A stretch of DNA of 14,187 nt from Devosia sp. (GCA_016793415.1 JAEUMC010000544.1:1-14187); one strand, 5' to 3'; shown: positions 1 through 6,529, numbered from the stretch's first letter. Notes: generated by a model not told the origin, from the letters alone. Program-made: numbers and translations.

Positions 1-828
1 GGCCTCGGAGCGGTAGCCGTCGGCACGGCTCACCACGAACTGTCGATTCTGTTCGGCGAAGCGATCCGTCTCCAGCCCCTCGTTGGTGAAGGACTGGACG
101 ACGCGAATGCCGGCCAGCGCGTCCTCGACCCGCTCGTTCACTGCAGCGATCTGCTGCTTGCTGCGCTCAAGCGCTCGATTCATCCGCCGGTTGAAGTGCA
201 GCGCATAGGCCACGGCGAAGGGCGTAAGCGCGAGAATCAAGGCAGCCAGAATCGGATCGATGAAGAACAGCACCAGCATCGCCCCGCCAAACTTGAACAC
301 GGCAATCGCGAGGTCTTCGGGGCCGTGATGGAACAGCTCTCCCAGCCACAGCGTGTCGTTGCTGATCCGGCTCATCAGCTGGCCGGTGCGCTGCCGGTCA
401 TAGAAGCCGAACGACAGCTTCTGGCAGTGCTCGAACAGTTCCTGGCGCACCGCGGCCTCGATGCGGGCGCCCATCACGTGGCCCTGGTAGTCGACGAAGA
501 ACGTTGCCGCCACCTCGATGGCGAGGATGCCGAGCATCACCGCGCCCATCACGAGGATCTGCCAGAACACCTCGGGCGCCTCGGGCAGGGCGAGCAGCCG
601 CGTCGTCACAAAATTGGCGCTGAGCGGCAGCGCAATGGCGGTGCCGGCGACGAGGATCGCGCAGCAGAGGTCGGCCGCAAGCAGCGGCAGATGCGGTCGA
701 TAGTAAGAGATGAACTTCCGTGCCCGCCGCCGGTTGCGCTGGCGGACGTCCGGGTCGTTCGAGGTGGTGAAGAAGCTGCGGTTAGGGCGCTGCGGGTTTT
801 TCCTCGCGCGCGGGGAGTGAGAGGGCAT
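1..828 (-). CDS. ABC exporter, membrane-domain part (partial, C-terminal ATPase beyond window)
   Basis: These are the first 276 residues of a fused ABC exporter (MsbA/multidrug type, subfamily B); the reading frame runs off base 1. After a basic N-terminal tail, FISYYRPHLPLL (39-50) leads into TM1 (about 47-70). Further membrane segments lie near 88-112 and 173-210. The stretch containing RQELFEHCQKLSFGFYDRQRTGQLMSRISND (128-158) is the conserved intracellular-loop signature of this family. VNERVEDALAGIRVVQSFTNE (230-250) is the second one. The Walker motifs and LSGGQ are not reached, so the nucleotide-binding domain must follow to the left. ATG at 828 is the only ATG, GTG or TTG in frame between the upstream stop at 883-885 and the first membrane helix. 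It has no Shine-Dalgarno, and the 34-codon ORF at 782-886 overlaps it, so translation may be coupled. The substrate cannot be told; lipid or drug export is the family norm. Confidence 0.9.
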   Translation of the reverse strand, partial: MPSHSPRARKNPQRPNRSFFTTSNDPDVRQRNRRRARKFISYYRPHLPLLAADLCCAILVAGTAIALPLSANFVTTRLLALPEAPEVFWQILVMGAVMLGILAIEVAATFFVDYQGHVMGARIEAAVRQELFEHCQKLSFGFYDRQRTGQLMSRISNDTLWLGELFHHGPEDLAIAVFKFGGAMLVLFFIDPILAALILALTPFAVAYALHFNRRMNRALERSKQQIAAVNERVEDALAGIRVVQSFTNEGLETDRFAEQNRQFVVSRADGYRSEA

Positions 829-886
829 GAAGCGTGGTGTCCTTGCTGAAATAGGCTCCTTTCCGGTGGGACAGCGTCGCTTTCAT
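782..886 (-). CDS. Small ORF (34 aa) overlapping the start of the ABC exporter; possible leader peptide
   Basis: The ATG at 884-886 is preceded by AGGGAGATCAGA, a strong Shine-Dalgarno at good spacing, unlike the exporter start it overlaps. The peptide begins MKATLSHRKGAYFSKD and ends LPAREEKPAAP. It has mixed charge, no membrane segment and no signal peptide. Its stop at 782-784 lies 47 bases inside the exporter reading frame, so a ribosome finishing here could restart at, or disturb initiation at, 828. A promoter-like pair lies about 30 bases upstream (922-950). I do not recognise a family. The ribosome site, promoter and ordinary amino-acid composition favour real translation. The alternative is a chance ORF whose Shine-Dalgarno serves the exporter mRNA. 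Confidence 0.5.
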   Translation of the reverse strand: MKATLSHRKGAYFSKDTTLHALSLPAREEKPAAP

Positions 887-921
887 TCTGATCTCCCTGG
901 GGGCAGCGAATTGGGAGGCGG

Positions 922-950
922 ACCATAGGCCGAGCCCGAGCACCCGGCAA
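922..950 (-). promoter_or_regulatory. Candidate sigma-70 promoter for the small ORF / ABC exporter
   Basis: On the minus strand, TTGCCG (945-950) and TATGGT (922-927) are separated by 17 bases. Transcription would start near 914, giving a leader of about 28 bases before the small ORF's ATG. This is pattern matching only. A similar TTGCCG-17-CATGGT pair lies ahead of the ene-reductase gene. Confidence 0.35.
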
Positions 951-1020
951 CCGGGGCACGCTGTCGGTGCAGTGGGTGTGGCTGGGTGGTGACAGTACGG
1001 CCGGCTGCTGAGCGAGCCGA

Positions 1021-1125
1021 CCCCCACCCTTGATCCCTCCCCCTAAACATGGGGAGGGAGACGCAGAGCTCCAATGTCGGTGTTTTGGTCTCCCTCCCCT
1101 TGTTTGGGGGGAGGGACAGGGGGGG
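1021..1125. repeat. Intergenic inverted repeat, copy 1
   Basis: The left arm (1021-1062, CCCCCACCCTTGATCCCTCC onward) is the near reverse complement of the right arm (1088-1125, GTCTCCCTCCCCTTGTTTGG onward). A spacer of about 25 bases containing CAATGTCGG separates them. The same arms and a related spacer recur at 3360-3496. It sits in the gene-free stretch between the ABC exporter leader and the end of the TetR gene. No ORF of its own is evident. This is the pattern of a short palindromic intergenic element or MITE relic. As RNA it would fold into one long G/C hairpin, and it could also stop transcription arriving from tetR. Apart from this element and the candidate promoter, I see nothing in 887-1162. 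Confidence 0.75.
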
Positions 1126-1162
1126 CAGCCCGCGCCGGCGTCCAGGCGTTGCACGTGGCGCC

Positions 1163-1825
1163 CTACAGCGCCAAAGCCGCCTCGCGCTTGCCATAGGCCC
1201 GGAGGAATGTCCTCACCCCGTTGCGGGCGGCCTGCGCCAGTTCGGCGTCGCTCACCATCTGGCCGGGTTCGTTCGGCAGGTCGGCGCGGATGAGCGCCAT
1301 GAATTGCCGGGCGGCGAGGTCGGGGTCGTCGAGATCGATGTCGCCGGCGCGAGCGAGGCGGGCGAAGCGCGCGGAGATGGCGGGCCAGTTCTTGCCCGGG
1401 CCATAATCCTTCCAGGTCTCGAACAGCTCGGGATAGCGGCTGCCCTCGTTCTCGATCAGCTTGCGCAGCGCGCGTGAGTTCTCATCGCACAGGCAATCGC
1501 GGGTCAGCCGGATGGCGAACTCCACCAGTTCGCGCCCGATATCCTCGGGCTCGTCCGGGAAGGTGGCGAGCACGGCGATCAGCCGGGCGCTGCCCTGTTC
1601 GTTGATGCCGCGCACCACCTCGACGAACAGTTTTTCCTTGTCGCCGATCTGGTTGTAGATCGTCTGTCGGGAGACGCTCGCCTCTTCGGCGATCGCATCG
1701 ATGCTGGCGCCGACATAGCCATCGCGCACGAACACTGCGGTGGCGGCGCTGATGATGGCGCAGCGCTTGTTGTAGTTGCCCCGCTGCATGGCAGGGCTGC
1801 GATGTAGGTCGTGGCTGATCTCCAT
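1163..1825 (-). CDS. TetR-family transcriptional regulator
   Basis: This is a one-component repressor, probably of the divergent Bcr/CflA-type exporter and of itself. From the nearer start at 1789 (208 aa), helices 1-3 read AIISAATAVFVRDGYVGASI, then DAIAEEASVSRQTIYNQIGD, then KEKLF (residues 11-55), the classic TetR N-terminal HTH. The remaining roughly 150 residues are the ligand-binding and dimer domain. They contain LIENEGSRYPELFETW and a C-terminal SDAELAQAARNGVRTFLRAYG, as in the AcrR/RutR-like C-terminal family often paired with efflux genes. The start is uncertain: 1825 (220 aa) and 1789 both lack a good Shine-Dalgarno. A -10-like TATCAT only 8 bases ahead of 1825 would put the transcript start at or next to that ATG, so the mRNA may be leaderless. 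The family call is firm and the ligand unknown. Confidence 0.88.
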   Translation of the reverse strand: MEISHDLHRSPAMQRGNYNKRCAIISAATAVFVRDGYVGASIDAIAEEASVSRQTIYNQIGDKEKLFVEVVRGINEQGSARLIAVLATFPDEPEDIGRELVEFAIRLTRDCLCDENSRALRKLIENEGSRYPELFETWKDYGPGKNWPAISARFARLARAGDIDLDDPDLAARQFMALIRADLPNEPGQMVSDAELAQAARNGVRTFLRAYGKREAALAL

Positions 1826-1832
1826 ACCCGGG

Positions 1833-1861
1833 ATGATAATGGGACTTGACGAATTGGACAA
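1833..1861 (-). promoter_or_regulatory. Candidate tetR promoter overlapping operator 1
   Basis: On the minus strand, TTGTCC (1856-1861) and TATCAT (1833-1838) are 17 bases apart. The -35 lies inside the inverted repeat at 1854-1871, so a repressor bound there would block RNA polymerase, which fits autoregulation. The predicted start point falls at about 1825-1826, on the ATG. Confidence 0.45.
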
Positions 1862-1871
1862 GAGTGTCCAA
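1854..1871. promoter_or_regulatory. TetR operator 1, perfect 7-4-7 inverted repeat
   Basis: TTGGACA-AGAG-TGTCCAA is a perfect inverted repeat with a 4-base spacer in the divergent tetR/exporter control region. It covers the candidate -35 of tetR. Its size and symmetry are usual for a TetR-dimer operator. Binding by this particular protein is inferred from position. Confidence 0.7.
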
Positions 1872-1878
1872 AAGTCAC

Positions 1879-1896
1879 TTTGACACAAGTGTCCAT
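1879..1896. promoter_or_regulatory. TetR operator 2, 7-4-7 inverted repeat
   Basis: TTTGACA-CAAG-TGTCCAT has the same layout as operator 1 and matches it at 12 of 14 half-site bases. The centres of the two sites are 25 bases apart. It contains TTGACA (1880-1885), which could serve as a -35 for the exporter on the plus strand, although no good -10 follows. A poorer third copy may lie at 1901-1918. Confidence 0.62.
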
Positions 1897-2062
1897 TTTT
1901 GTGGACTCGGGTGTCATCCAAGCGGCAGCTAAACCGGGTAAACCGGCGAGGGAGGCAAACGACGCGCGGGGGTGAAACGCGCGCGGCCGAACTCTGTCCG
2001 ACGCTCGTTGCCGGGCGGTCTGCTCGCTCTCAGTCACACAAGCAGTGTTGGGATTTACTGCT

Positions 2063-3271
2063 ATGAACGCAAAACTCATTCGCATGGCCATCGTACTCGG
2101 CCTGCTGTCGGTGATCGGCCCCGTCGCCATCGACATGTATCTGCCGGCTTTGCCGGAAATCGGCGGGCAACTGGGTGTCACCGATGCGTCGGTGCAGCTG
2201 AGCCTGATGTCCTTCATGGCCGCCTTTGCCGTGGGCCAGCTCATTTACGGGCCGATCAGCGACATGGTCGGCCGCAAGCCGCCGCTTTACATCGGCACGC
2301 TCGTCTTCATCGCCGGCTCGATCGGCTGTGCCGTGGCGCCATCGGTCGAGTGGCTGATCGTCTCGCGCTTCATCCAGGGTATCGGTGGTTGCGCGGCGAT
2401 GTCGCTGCCGCGCGCCATCGTGCGTGATGAATATACCGGCGCCGAGGCCGCGCAGCTGTTCAGCCTCATCATGCTGGTGTTCTCGATCTCGCCGATTCTC
2501 GCCCCGCTCGCCGGCAGCATCGTCATCGCCTTCGGCGACTGGCGCCTGCTGTTCTGGGTAATGGGTGCGGTGGGCGTGTTCGGCCTGCTGCTCTCGGTCG
2601 TCGCGCTCAAGGAGACGCGTCCCAGGCACCTGCGCACCGAGTCCACCATCGGCGGCGCGATCCGCGGCTATGGCTCGCTGCTCAAGGATTGGAACTTCAT
2701 GGGCCTGACCTTCATCGGCGCCTTCGGCATGTCGGCCTTCATGGCCTTCATCGGCAATTCGAGCTTCGTGTTCATCGGGCACTACGGCCTGACGCCGACC
2801 CAATACAGCCTCGCCTTCTCGGTCAACGCCATCTCGTTCTTCGCGGTGTCGCAATCGACCGGCTTCATGGTGAAGCGCTTCGGCCTGCAGCGCGTCGTGC
2901 GCTGGGCGGTCACCGGCTTCGCACTCTCGATGGCGCTCCTGGCCGGCATCTTTGTCGCCGGCATCGACAGCATGTGGGTGCTTTCCGGCCTGATGTTCAT
3001 CGCCTTCGGCTTCCTCGGCCTCGTGCTGCCGACTACCGGCGTCCTGGCGATGGAAGAGCATGGCGAATTCGCCGGCACGGCCTCGGCCCTGATGGGGACG
3101 CTGCAGATGGTGCTCGGCGCCGTGGTGATGGGGATCGTCGGGGCCTTCCACGACGGCACCGCCATCCCGATGGTGCTCGGCTTCGCGGTCTGCGCCATCC
3201 TCGCCTTCATCCTGACCCAGCTGACGATCCGCACCACGGTCACCCCGGTGGTCGGCGCACCGGCGGAATAA
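2063..3271 (+). CDS. MFS drug-resistance transporter, Bcr/CflA (DHA1) family
   Basis: This is a 402-residue, 12-TM proton-coupled exporter of the inner membrane, of the bicyclomycin/chloramphenicol type. IDMYLPALP (23-31) in TM1 is the Bcr/CflA hallmark. GPISDMVGRKPP (63-74) is MFS motif A between TM2 and TM3. RFIQGIGGCA lies in TM4 and SPILAPLAGS in the TM5 motif-C position. Length is normal for the family. ATG 2063 was chosen over the in-frame GTG at 2045 because MNAKLIRMA leads straight into TM1 as in homologues, and a GGGA lies just upstream. It is divergent from the TetR gene with 237 bases between the starts, so regulation by that repressor is likely. The terminator at 3295-3328 makes it monocistronic. 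The drug substrate cannot be read from sequence. Confidence 0.93.
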   Translation: MNAKLIRMAIVLGLLSVIGPVAIDMYLPALPEIGGQLGVTDASVQLSLMSFMAAFAVGQLIYGPISDMVGRKPPLYIGTLVFIAGSIGCAVAPSVEWLIVSRFIQGIGGCAAMSLPRAIVRDEYTGAEAAQLFSLIMLVFSISPILAPLAGSIVIAFGDWRLLFWVMGAVGVFGLLLSVVALKETRPRHLRTESTIGGAIRGYGSLLKDWNFMGLTFIGAFGMSAFMAFIGNSSFVFIGHYGLTPTQYSLAFSVNAISFFAVSQSTGFMVKRFGLQRVVRWAVTGFALSMALLAGIFVAGIDSMWVLSGLMFIAFGFLGLVLPTTGVLAMEEHGEFAGTASALMGTLQMVLGAVVMGIVGAFHDGTAIPMVLGFAVCAILAFILTQLTIRTTVTPVVGAPAE

Positions 3272-3294
3272 CAGCCATCCCATGCAGGGTGCTG

Positions 3295-3328
3295 GGCGCG
3301 GGAGGTAACTTCCGCGCCTTTTTCTTTT
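3295..3328 (+). terminator. Rho-independent terminator of the Bcr/CflA-type gene
   Basis: A 10-bp stem GGCGCGGGAG / CTTCCGCGCC (one G-U pair) with a GTAA loop (3305-3308) is followed at once by TTTTTCTTTT (3319-3328). It lies 24 bases past the stop codon. This is the clearest intrinsic terminator in the window. Confidence 0.93.
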
Positions 3329-3359
3329 GGGGGAACGAACCAAAGGGTTAGTGGGCTTT

Positions 3360-3496
3360 CCCCCACCCAGCGACGCTAGTTCGCTTCGCTCACAAGCTCT
3401 GCTGCCCTCCCCACAAGGGCGAGGGAGGCGATGGAGCCGAAATGCCGGCAGTCAGGTCTCCCTCCCCCTTGTGGGGAGGGATCAAGGGTGGGGGGG
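3360..3496. repeat. Intergenic inverted repeat, copy 2
   Basis: The right arm (3456-3496) starts GTCTCCCTCCCCCTTGTGG and ends ATCAAGGGTGGGGGG. It matches the right arm, and the reverse complement of the left arm, of copy 1 at 1021-1125. The left arm carries CCCCCACCC at its outer end and CCCTCCCCACAAGGGCGAGG inside, with about 25 extra bases (CGACGCTAGTTCGCTTCGC) between. The spacer GGAGCCGAAATGCCGG resembles that of copy 1. It lies between the exporter terminator and the 3' end of the secreted-protein gene. No ORF of its own is evident. The boundaries are the points where the terminal C/G runs stop. Confidence 0.75.
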
Positions 3497-3517
3497 CCAC
3501 ACGCACGGAGAGAGCAG

Positions 3518-3946
3518 TCAGCTCTTCGGCATATCCGCGCAAACGTACGGCACGGTCGCCGTCACGTATTTCTCTTCCACCGCGTCGTTGCCGAGCTTGA
3601 GGCTCAGCACCAGTTCGGCGTCGGTGAGCGAGACGATGTCGGCATTGATGTCCATGCCGTCCTCGTTCCACTTGAGTGCGGTGTCGGAGGTAAGCTCCCA
3701 GGCGCTCAGCCGATGCGTTTCCCAGCAGGAATCCTGCACCAGCGTGCCGTCGGAGAGGAAGATCTTCATCACGCCGGGCAGGTCGCCATCGGCCTTGGTC
3801 CAGACCCGGTCGACAAGACCGGCTTTGCTGGTCTTGGCGTCGGTGGCGGATTCGGCGGGGGTATCTTCGGCGAAGGCCGGCAGACAGGCGGTGGAGCCGA
3901 CGCCCCACATGGCGAGCAAGGCGAAGAGGGCGGCTTTGCTGGTCAT
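3518..3946 (-). CDS. Small secreted protein of unknown function
   Basis: This 142-residue protein has a clear N-terminal signal peptide. MTSKAALFALLAMWGVGSTA is a short basic start plus hydrophobic core, and AFA-ED is a good signal-peptidase I site near residue 24. The STAC inside the signal is a poor lipobox, so a lipoprotein is the less likely reading. The mature part contains LVDRVWTKADGDLPGVMKIF, then SDGTLVQDSCWETHRLSAW, and ends PYVCADMPKS. The two mature cysteines (in DSCWE and YVCAD) could form one disulphide. The Trp-rich beta-strand pattern suggests a small periplasmic beta fold, but I do not recognise a named family. ATG 3946 was chosen for GGGAGAAAG upstream and because the signal peptide starts there; the frame stays open to 4045. 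It appears monocistronic, and its context says nothing about its role. Confidence 0.8.
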   Translation of the reverse strand: MTSKAALFALLAMWGVGSTACLPAFAEDTPAESATDAKTSKAGLVDRVWTKADGDLPGVMKIFLSDGTLVQDSCWETHRLSAWELTSDTALKWNEDGMDINADIVSLTDAELVLSLKLGNDAVEEKYVTATVPYVCADMPKS

Positions 3947-4052
3947 TCGGCGTCTTTCTCCCGTGGTGATCCGAAGATGGGGGCGGCGCGATCGGCATGC
4001 AAGGAGGCACGGCGATTGCGACGGAAATCGGATCATTAGCGGCACAAAGTGA

Positions 4053-4083
4053 ACGGCCGATGAGCGTGGGGCTCATCGGCCGT
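4053..4083 (-). terminator. Strong hairpin, probable terminator of the LuxR-type gene
   Basis: A perfect 13-bp stem, ACGGCCGATGAGC / GCTCATCGGCCGT, has a 5-base loop (4066-4070). It lies 109 bases beyond the stop of the LuxR-type gene. On the minus strand it is followed by TCACTTTG, only modestly T-rich. It might end luxR transcripts, or be a protein-binding palindrome ahead of the secreted-protein gene, whose ATG is 107 bases further on. Confidence 0.5.
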
Positions 4084-4191
4084 ATCGAGCGGCAACGTGG
4101 GTGGGGGCTGCTACTCGATCCCTGTGTGCCCCCCAGGTGCCGCCGTCCTAGCGGATCGAGCAGGCGCATTCGCCCTCCGATCGAACGGGCG

Positions 4192-5328
4192 TCAGGCGCT
4201 TGCAAGGCTGGCAAAGCCGGCGACCAGTTTCACCAGGTCGGCGTGCCGGCGTCCGCCGGTCTTTTCGTAAAGCCGCCTCAGGTGGAACTTCACGGTCGTC
4301 TCGCTGATCCCGAGGGCTTCTGCGACCTCGGGCGCGCCACCGATCTCGACGATGGCGATCAGCACCCTGAGTTCAGCCGGCGTCAGCCCATAGGCGCGGA
4401 TCAGCGCCTCGGGCGCCGTCTCGACGTGCAGTTCGGCCCGCTGCACGAACAACGCCGCGACGGCCGCCGTGCTGGTGCGCACCTGGCGCCGGAAGCCTGA
4501 GCTGAGCGGCAGTACATGCGCCACCAGCGCCTCGCCATCAGGCCCGGCAAGGGGCAGGGCAATGCCGCGCTCACCGAGCAGCGCATCGCCCGCATCACCA
4601 TACGCCGCTGCGTCGCGCAGGCATTGTTCGAGGGCCGGATCCGCGGCGACCAGCCGGCCGGCCGCCACGCGCAGCGGTCCGCCCGGCGCCAGCAGGCCGT
4701 GCCCGGCCGCATTGGCGTGGACCAGTGCGCCGTTGCCGCCAATCAGGAACATTCCGGCGCGGATGGTATCGAGCGAACTCGCCAGCACCTCGGCGCGCGC
4801 CGAGTGCTGCTCCAGCGCCCGGCCGATCAGCGCCGCTCGGCGGATATGCGGCACCACCAGGTGCATGCGGTGACGTGTCGCCTCATCGACGATGCCGTCG
4901 CGCTCGTGCCGGAACACCCCGAACATCGAGGCCGAGGTGCCGGAACGATCGAGCACCGTACTGACGAAATCGACCAGCTGCTGCGGCCGGACCCACTCGC
5001 GAAAGAAGCGCGATTGTTCGAATTCGGCGTGCGGCATGATGTCGGCGGTTGCCACGAGCTCGCCGATCTCGGTGAAGAAGTGCCGCGTCGTTGCCGGATC
5101 GAGCTGCACGTAGCGCTCGAAATACAGCGTGCGGTAGTGGAGCGACAGGCCGCCATCGTCATAGAGCACGCCGCCCGAACGACTGGTGGGGTCCTTGGTA
5201 TAGATGGCGGCGGAACAACCGCCGACAAAGCGCGCCGTTTCCCGCAAGGCGTCGGGCCAGAAGCCCGGATCGATGGCTGCGCCGTAGATGTGGCCGACCA
5301 GCCCGGAGAGGGCCTCAGACTCGTTCAC
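4192..5328 (-). CDS. LuxR-family (GerE-type HTH) transcriptional regulator
   Basis: This is a 378-residue DNA-binding regulator with a C-terminal LuxR HTH at about 315-375. LTPAELRVLIAIVEIGGAPE, then VAEALGISETTVKFHLRRLY, then EKTGGRRHADLVKL show the LTxxE opening and the recognition helix SETTVKFHLRRLY. There is no receiver domain and no autoinducer-binding motif. Residues 1-170 form an uncharacterised N-terminal domain with GHIYGAAIDPGFWPDAL, of a type seen in many alphaproteobacterial solo LuxR proteins. Residues 184-300 look PAS-like (TIRAGMFLIGGNGALVHANAAG). The start is GTG at 5328, with AGGCGG about 10 bases upstream; no better ATG lies near the conserved N-terminus. It lies 73 bases downstream of the ene-reductase gene on the same strand and could be co-transcribed and regulate it. 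The signal sensed is unknown. Confidence 0.9.
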   Translation of the reverse strand: MNESEALSGLVGHIYGAAIDPGFWPDALRETARFVGGCSAAIYTKDPTSRSGGVLYDDGGLSLHYRTLYFERYVQLDPATTRHFFTEIGELVATADIMPHAEFEQSRFFREWVRPQQLVDFVSTVLDRSGTSASMFGVFRHERDGIVDEATRHRMHLVVPHIRRAALIGRALEQHSARAEVLASSLDTIRAGMFLIGGNGALVHANAAGHGLLAPGGPLRVAAGRLVAADPALEQCLRDAAAYGDAGDALLGERGIALPLAGPDGEALVAHVLPLSSGFRRQVRTSTAAVAALFVQRAELHVETAPEALIRAYGLTPAELRVLIAIVEIGGAPEVAEALGISETTVKFHLRRLYEKTGGRRHADLVKLVAGFASLASA

Positions 5329-5350
5329 GTTGGTATTCCGCCTGGACGCC

Positions 5351-5381
5351 CCCGGCGGCAGGGACCTTAGGTCGGGCCGGG
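5351..5381. promoter_or_regulatory. Nested inverted repeat ahead of the LuxR-type gene
   Basis: An outer CCCGGC (5351-5356) pairs with GCCGGG (5376-5381), and an inner GACCT-T-AGGTC palindrome occupies 5363-5373. The element lies between the ene-reductase stop and the GTG start of the regulator gene. No T-tract follows on the minus strand, so it is not a standard terminator. It may be an operator for the LuxR protein itself or a leader hairpin. Confidence 0.35.
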
Positions 5382-5401
5382 AGCGTTTGGCAAGAGTCGT
5401 A

Positions 5402-6529
5402 TTATGACTGTCGAATACCTAGGGCGCGATCACGGTCGCGAATGCGGTTGCGGGCCTGCTTGGGCCACAGCTGGTAGGCATCGCCGCCGCCTTCCAGCGT
5501 GTGGCGGGCATGCACGGCCCAGTTGGGATCCTCGAGGGCGGTGCGGGCGAAGGCGACGAGATCGGCCTCGCCCTCATCGAGGATACGCTCGGCATCATGC
5601 GCATCGTCGATGAGCCCGACCGCGATGGTCGGAACGCCGGCGGCCCGGATCGCCTTGGATAGTTCCACCTGGTAGAGCGGGGCGGCCTTCAGCGCGTAGC
5701 CGTCGAAGCCGCCTGACGAGCAGTGGATCATGTCGACACCCAGGGACTGCAGCTCGCGCGAGAGCGCGATCGAGTCCTCGACGCCCCAGCCGCCAGGGCT
5801 GCCGTCGGTCACCGACAGCCGCATGATCAGCGGCTTGTCCTTGGGCCAGGCCGCACGCACGGCTTCCGTCACCTCGAGCGCGAAGCGCATGCGGTTTTCC
5901 CGGCTGCCGCCATATTCGTCGGTCCGGTGGTTGGCGAGCGGCGAGAGGAACTGGCTGATCAGGTAGCCGTGCGCCCCGTGGATTTCGACCGTATCGAAAC
6001 CGGCCTGGTCGGCCCGCCGTGCCGCATCGGCGAAGCTCTGCACGACGCGCTGGATCCCGGCTTTGTCCAGCGCCACCGGCATCTGGTAGTTCGGGCTGTC
6101 GGCATGACGCTCCGCGCTGGGAGCTTCCGGCCCCCAGGTTTCGTAGGCGTATTCGAGCTTATCGGCGTCCGTCTCGTTGAAACTGCCGCGCCACCAGATC
6201 GGCGTTGCTGCCTTGCGGCCGGCGTGGCCCAGTTGGATGCCGGTCGCCGCGCCTTCGGCCTTCAGAAACTTCACGATATGGGCCAGAGGGGCGATCTGTT
6301 CGTCGTTCCACAGCCCCAGGTCGCCGTAAGAAATCCGCCCTTCAGGCGTCACCCCGGTCGCCTCGAGGATGACGAGGCCGAAGCCGCCGAGCGCGAAGCG
6401 GCCCAGGTGCACGAAATGCCAGTCGTTGGCGAGGCCGTGCTGGGCCGAATACTGGCACATCGGCGCGATGACCGTGCGGTTGCGCATGGTCAGGCCACGC
6501 AGTGTGAACGGCGAGAAAAGCTGGGACAT
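5402..6529 (-). CDS. Old Yellow Enzyme ene-reductase / NADPH dehydrogenase, YqjM (NamA)-type
   Basis: This 375-residue FMN flavoprotein has a TIM-barrel fold. It reduces activated C=C bonds of enals, enones, nitro compounds and related electrophiles with NAD(P)H. LFSPFTLRGLTMRNRTVIAP followed by MCQYS (24-28) carries Cys25 and Tyr27, equivalent to the flavin-tuning Cys and the substrate Tyr of the thermophilic-like YqjM class. IQLGHAGRK (98-106) contacts the FMN. VEIHGAHGYLISQFLSPLAN (181-200) holds the His184/His187 pair that binds the substrate oxygen or nitrogen. HRTDEYGGSRENR follows, as in YqjM. GVPTIAVGLI and DLVAFARTALEDP form the FMN phosphate site near the C-terminus. Length is slightly above that of YqjM. 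Start 6529 was chosen by alignment with the family start; no real Shine-Dalgarno is visible, and the frame stays open upstream to 6787. The gene probably serves detoxification together with the adjacent LuxR regulator. Confidence 0.94.
   Translation of the reverse strand: MSQLFSPFTLRGLTMRNRTVIAPMCQYSAQHGLANDWHFVHLGRFALGGFGLVILEATGVTPEGRISYGDLGLWNDEQIAPLAHIVKFLKAEGAATGIQLGHAGRKAATPIWWRGSFNETDADKLEYAYETWGPEAPSAERHADSPNYQMPVALDKAGIQRVVQSFADAARRADQAGFDTVEIHGAHGYLISQFLSPLANHRTDEYGGSRENRMRFALEVTEAVRAAWPKDKPLIMRLSVTDGSPGGWGVEDSIALSRELQSLGVDMIHCSSGGFDGYALKAAPLYQVELSKAIRAAGVPTIAVGLIDDAHDAERILDEGEADLVAFARTALEDPNWAVHARHTLEGGGDAYQLWPKQARNRIRDRDRALGIRQS

Noticed and set aside
196..849. Plus-strand ORF of 217 codons opposite the ABC exporter
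   Set aside because: Antisense to a well-conserved transporter membrane domain, with low-complexity charged composition.
2030..3343. Long minus-strand ORF of 437 codons opposite the Bcr/CflA-type exporter gene
   Set aside because: It is rich in Asp, Glu, His and Arg with no hydrophobic core, as expected of the antisense of a membrane-protein gene in GC-rich DNA. The plus strand encodes a full family match.
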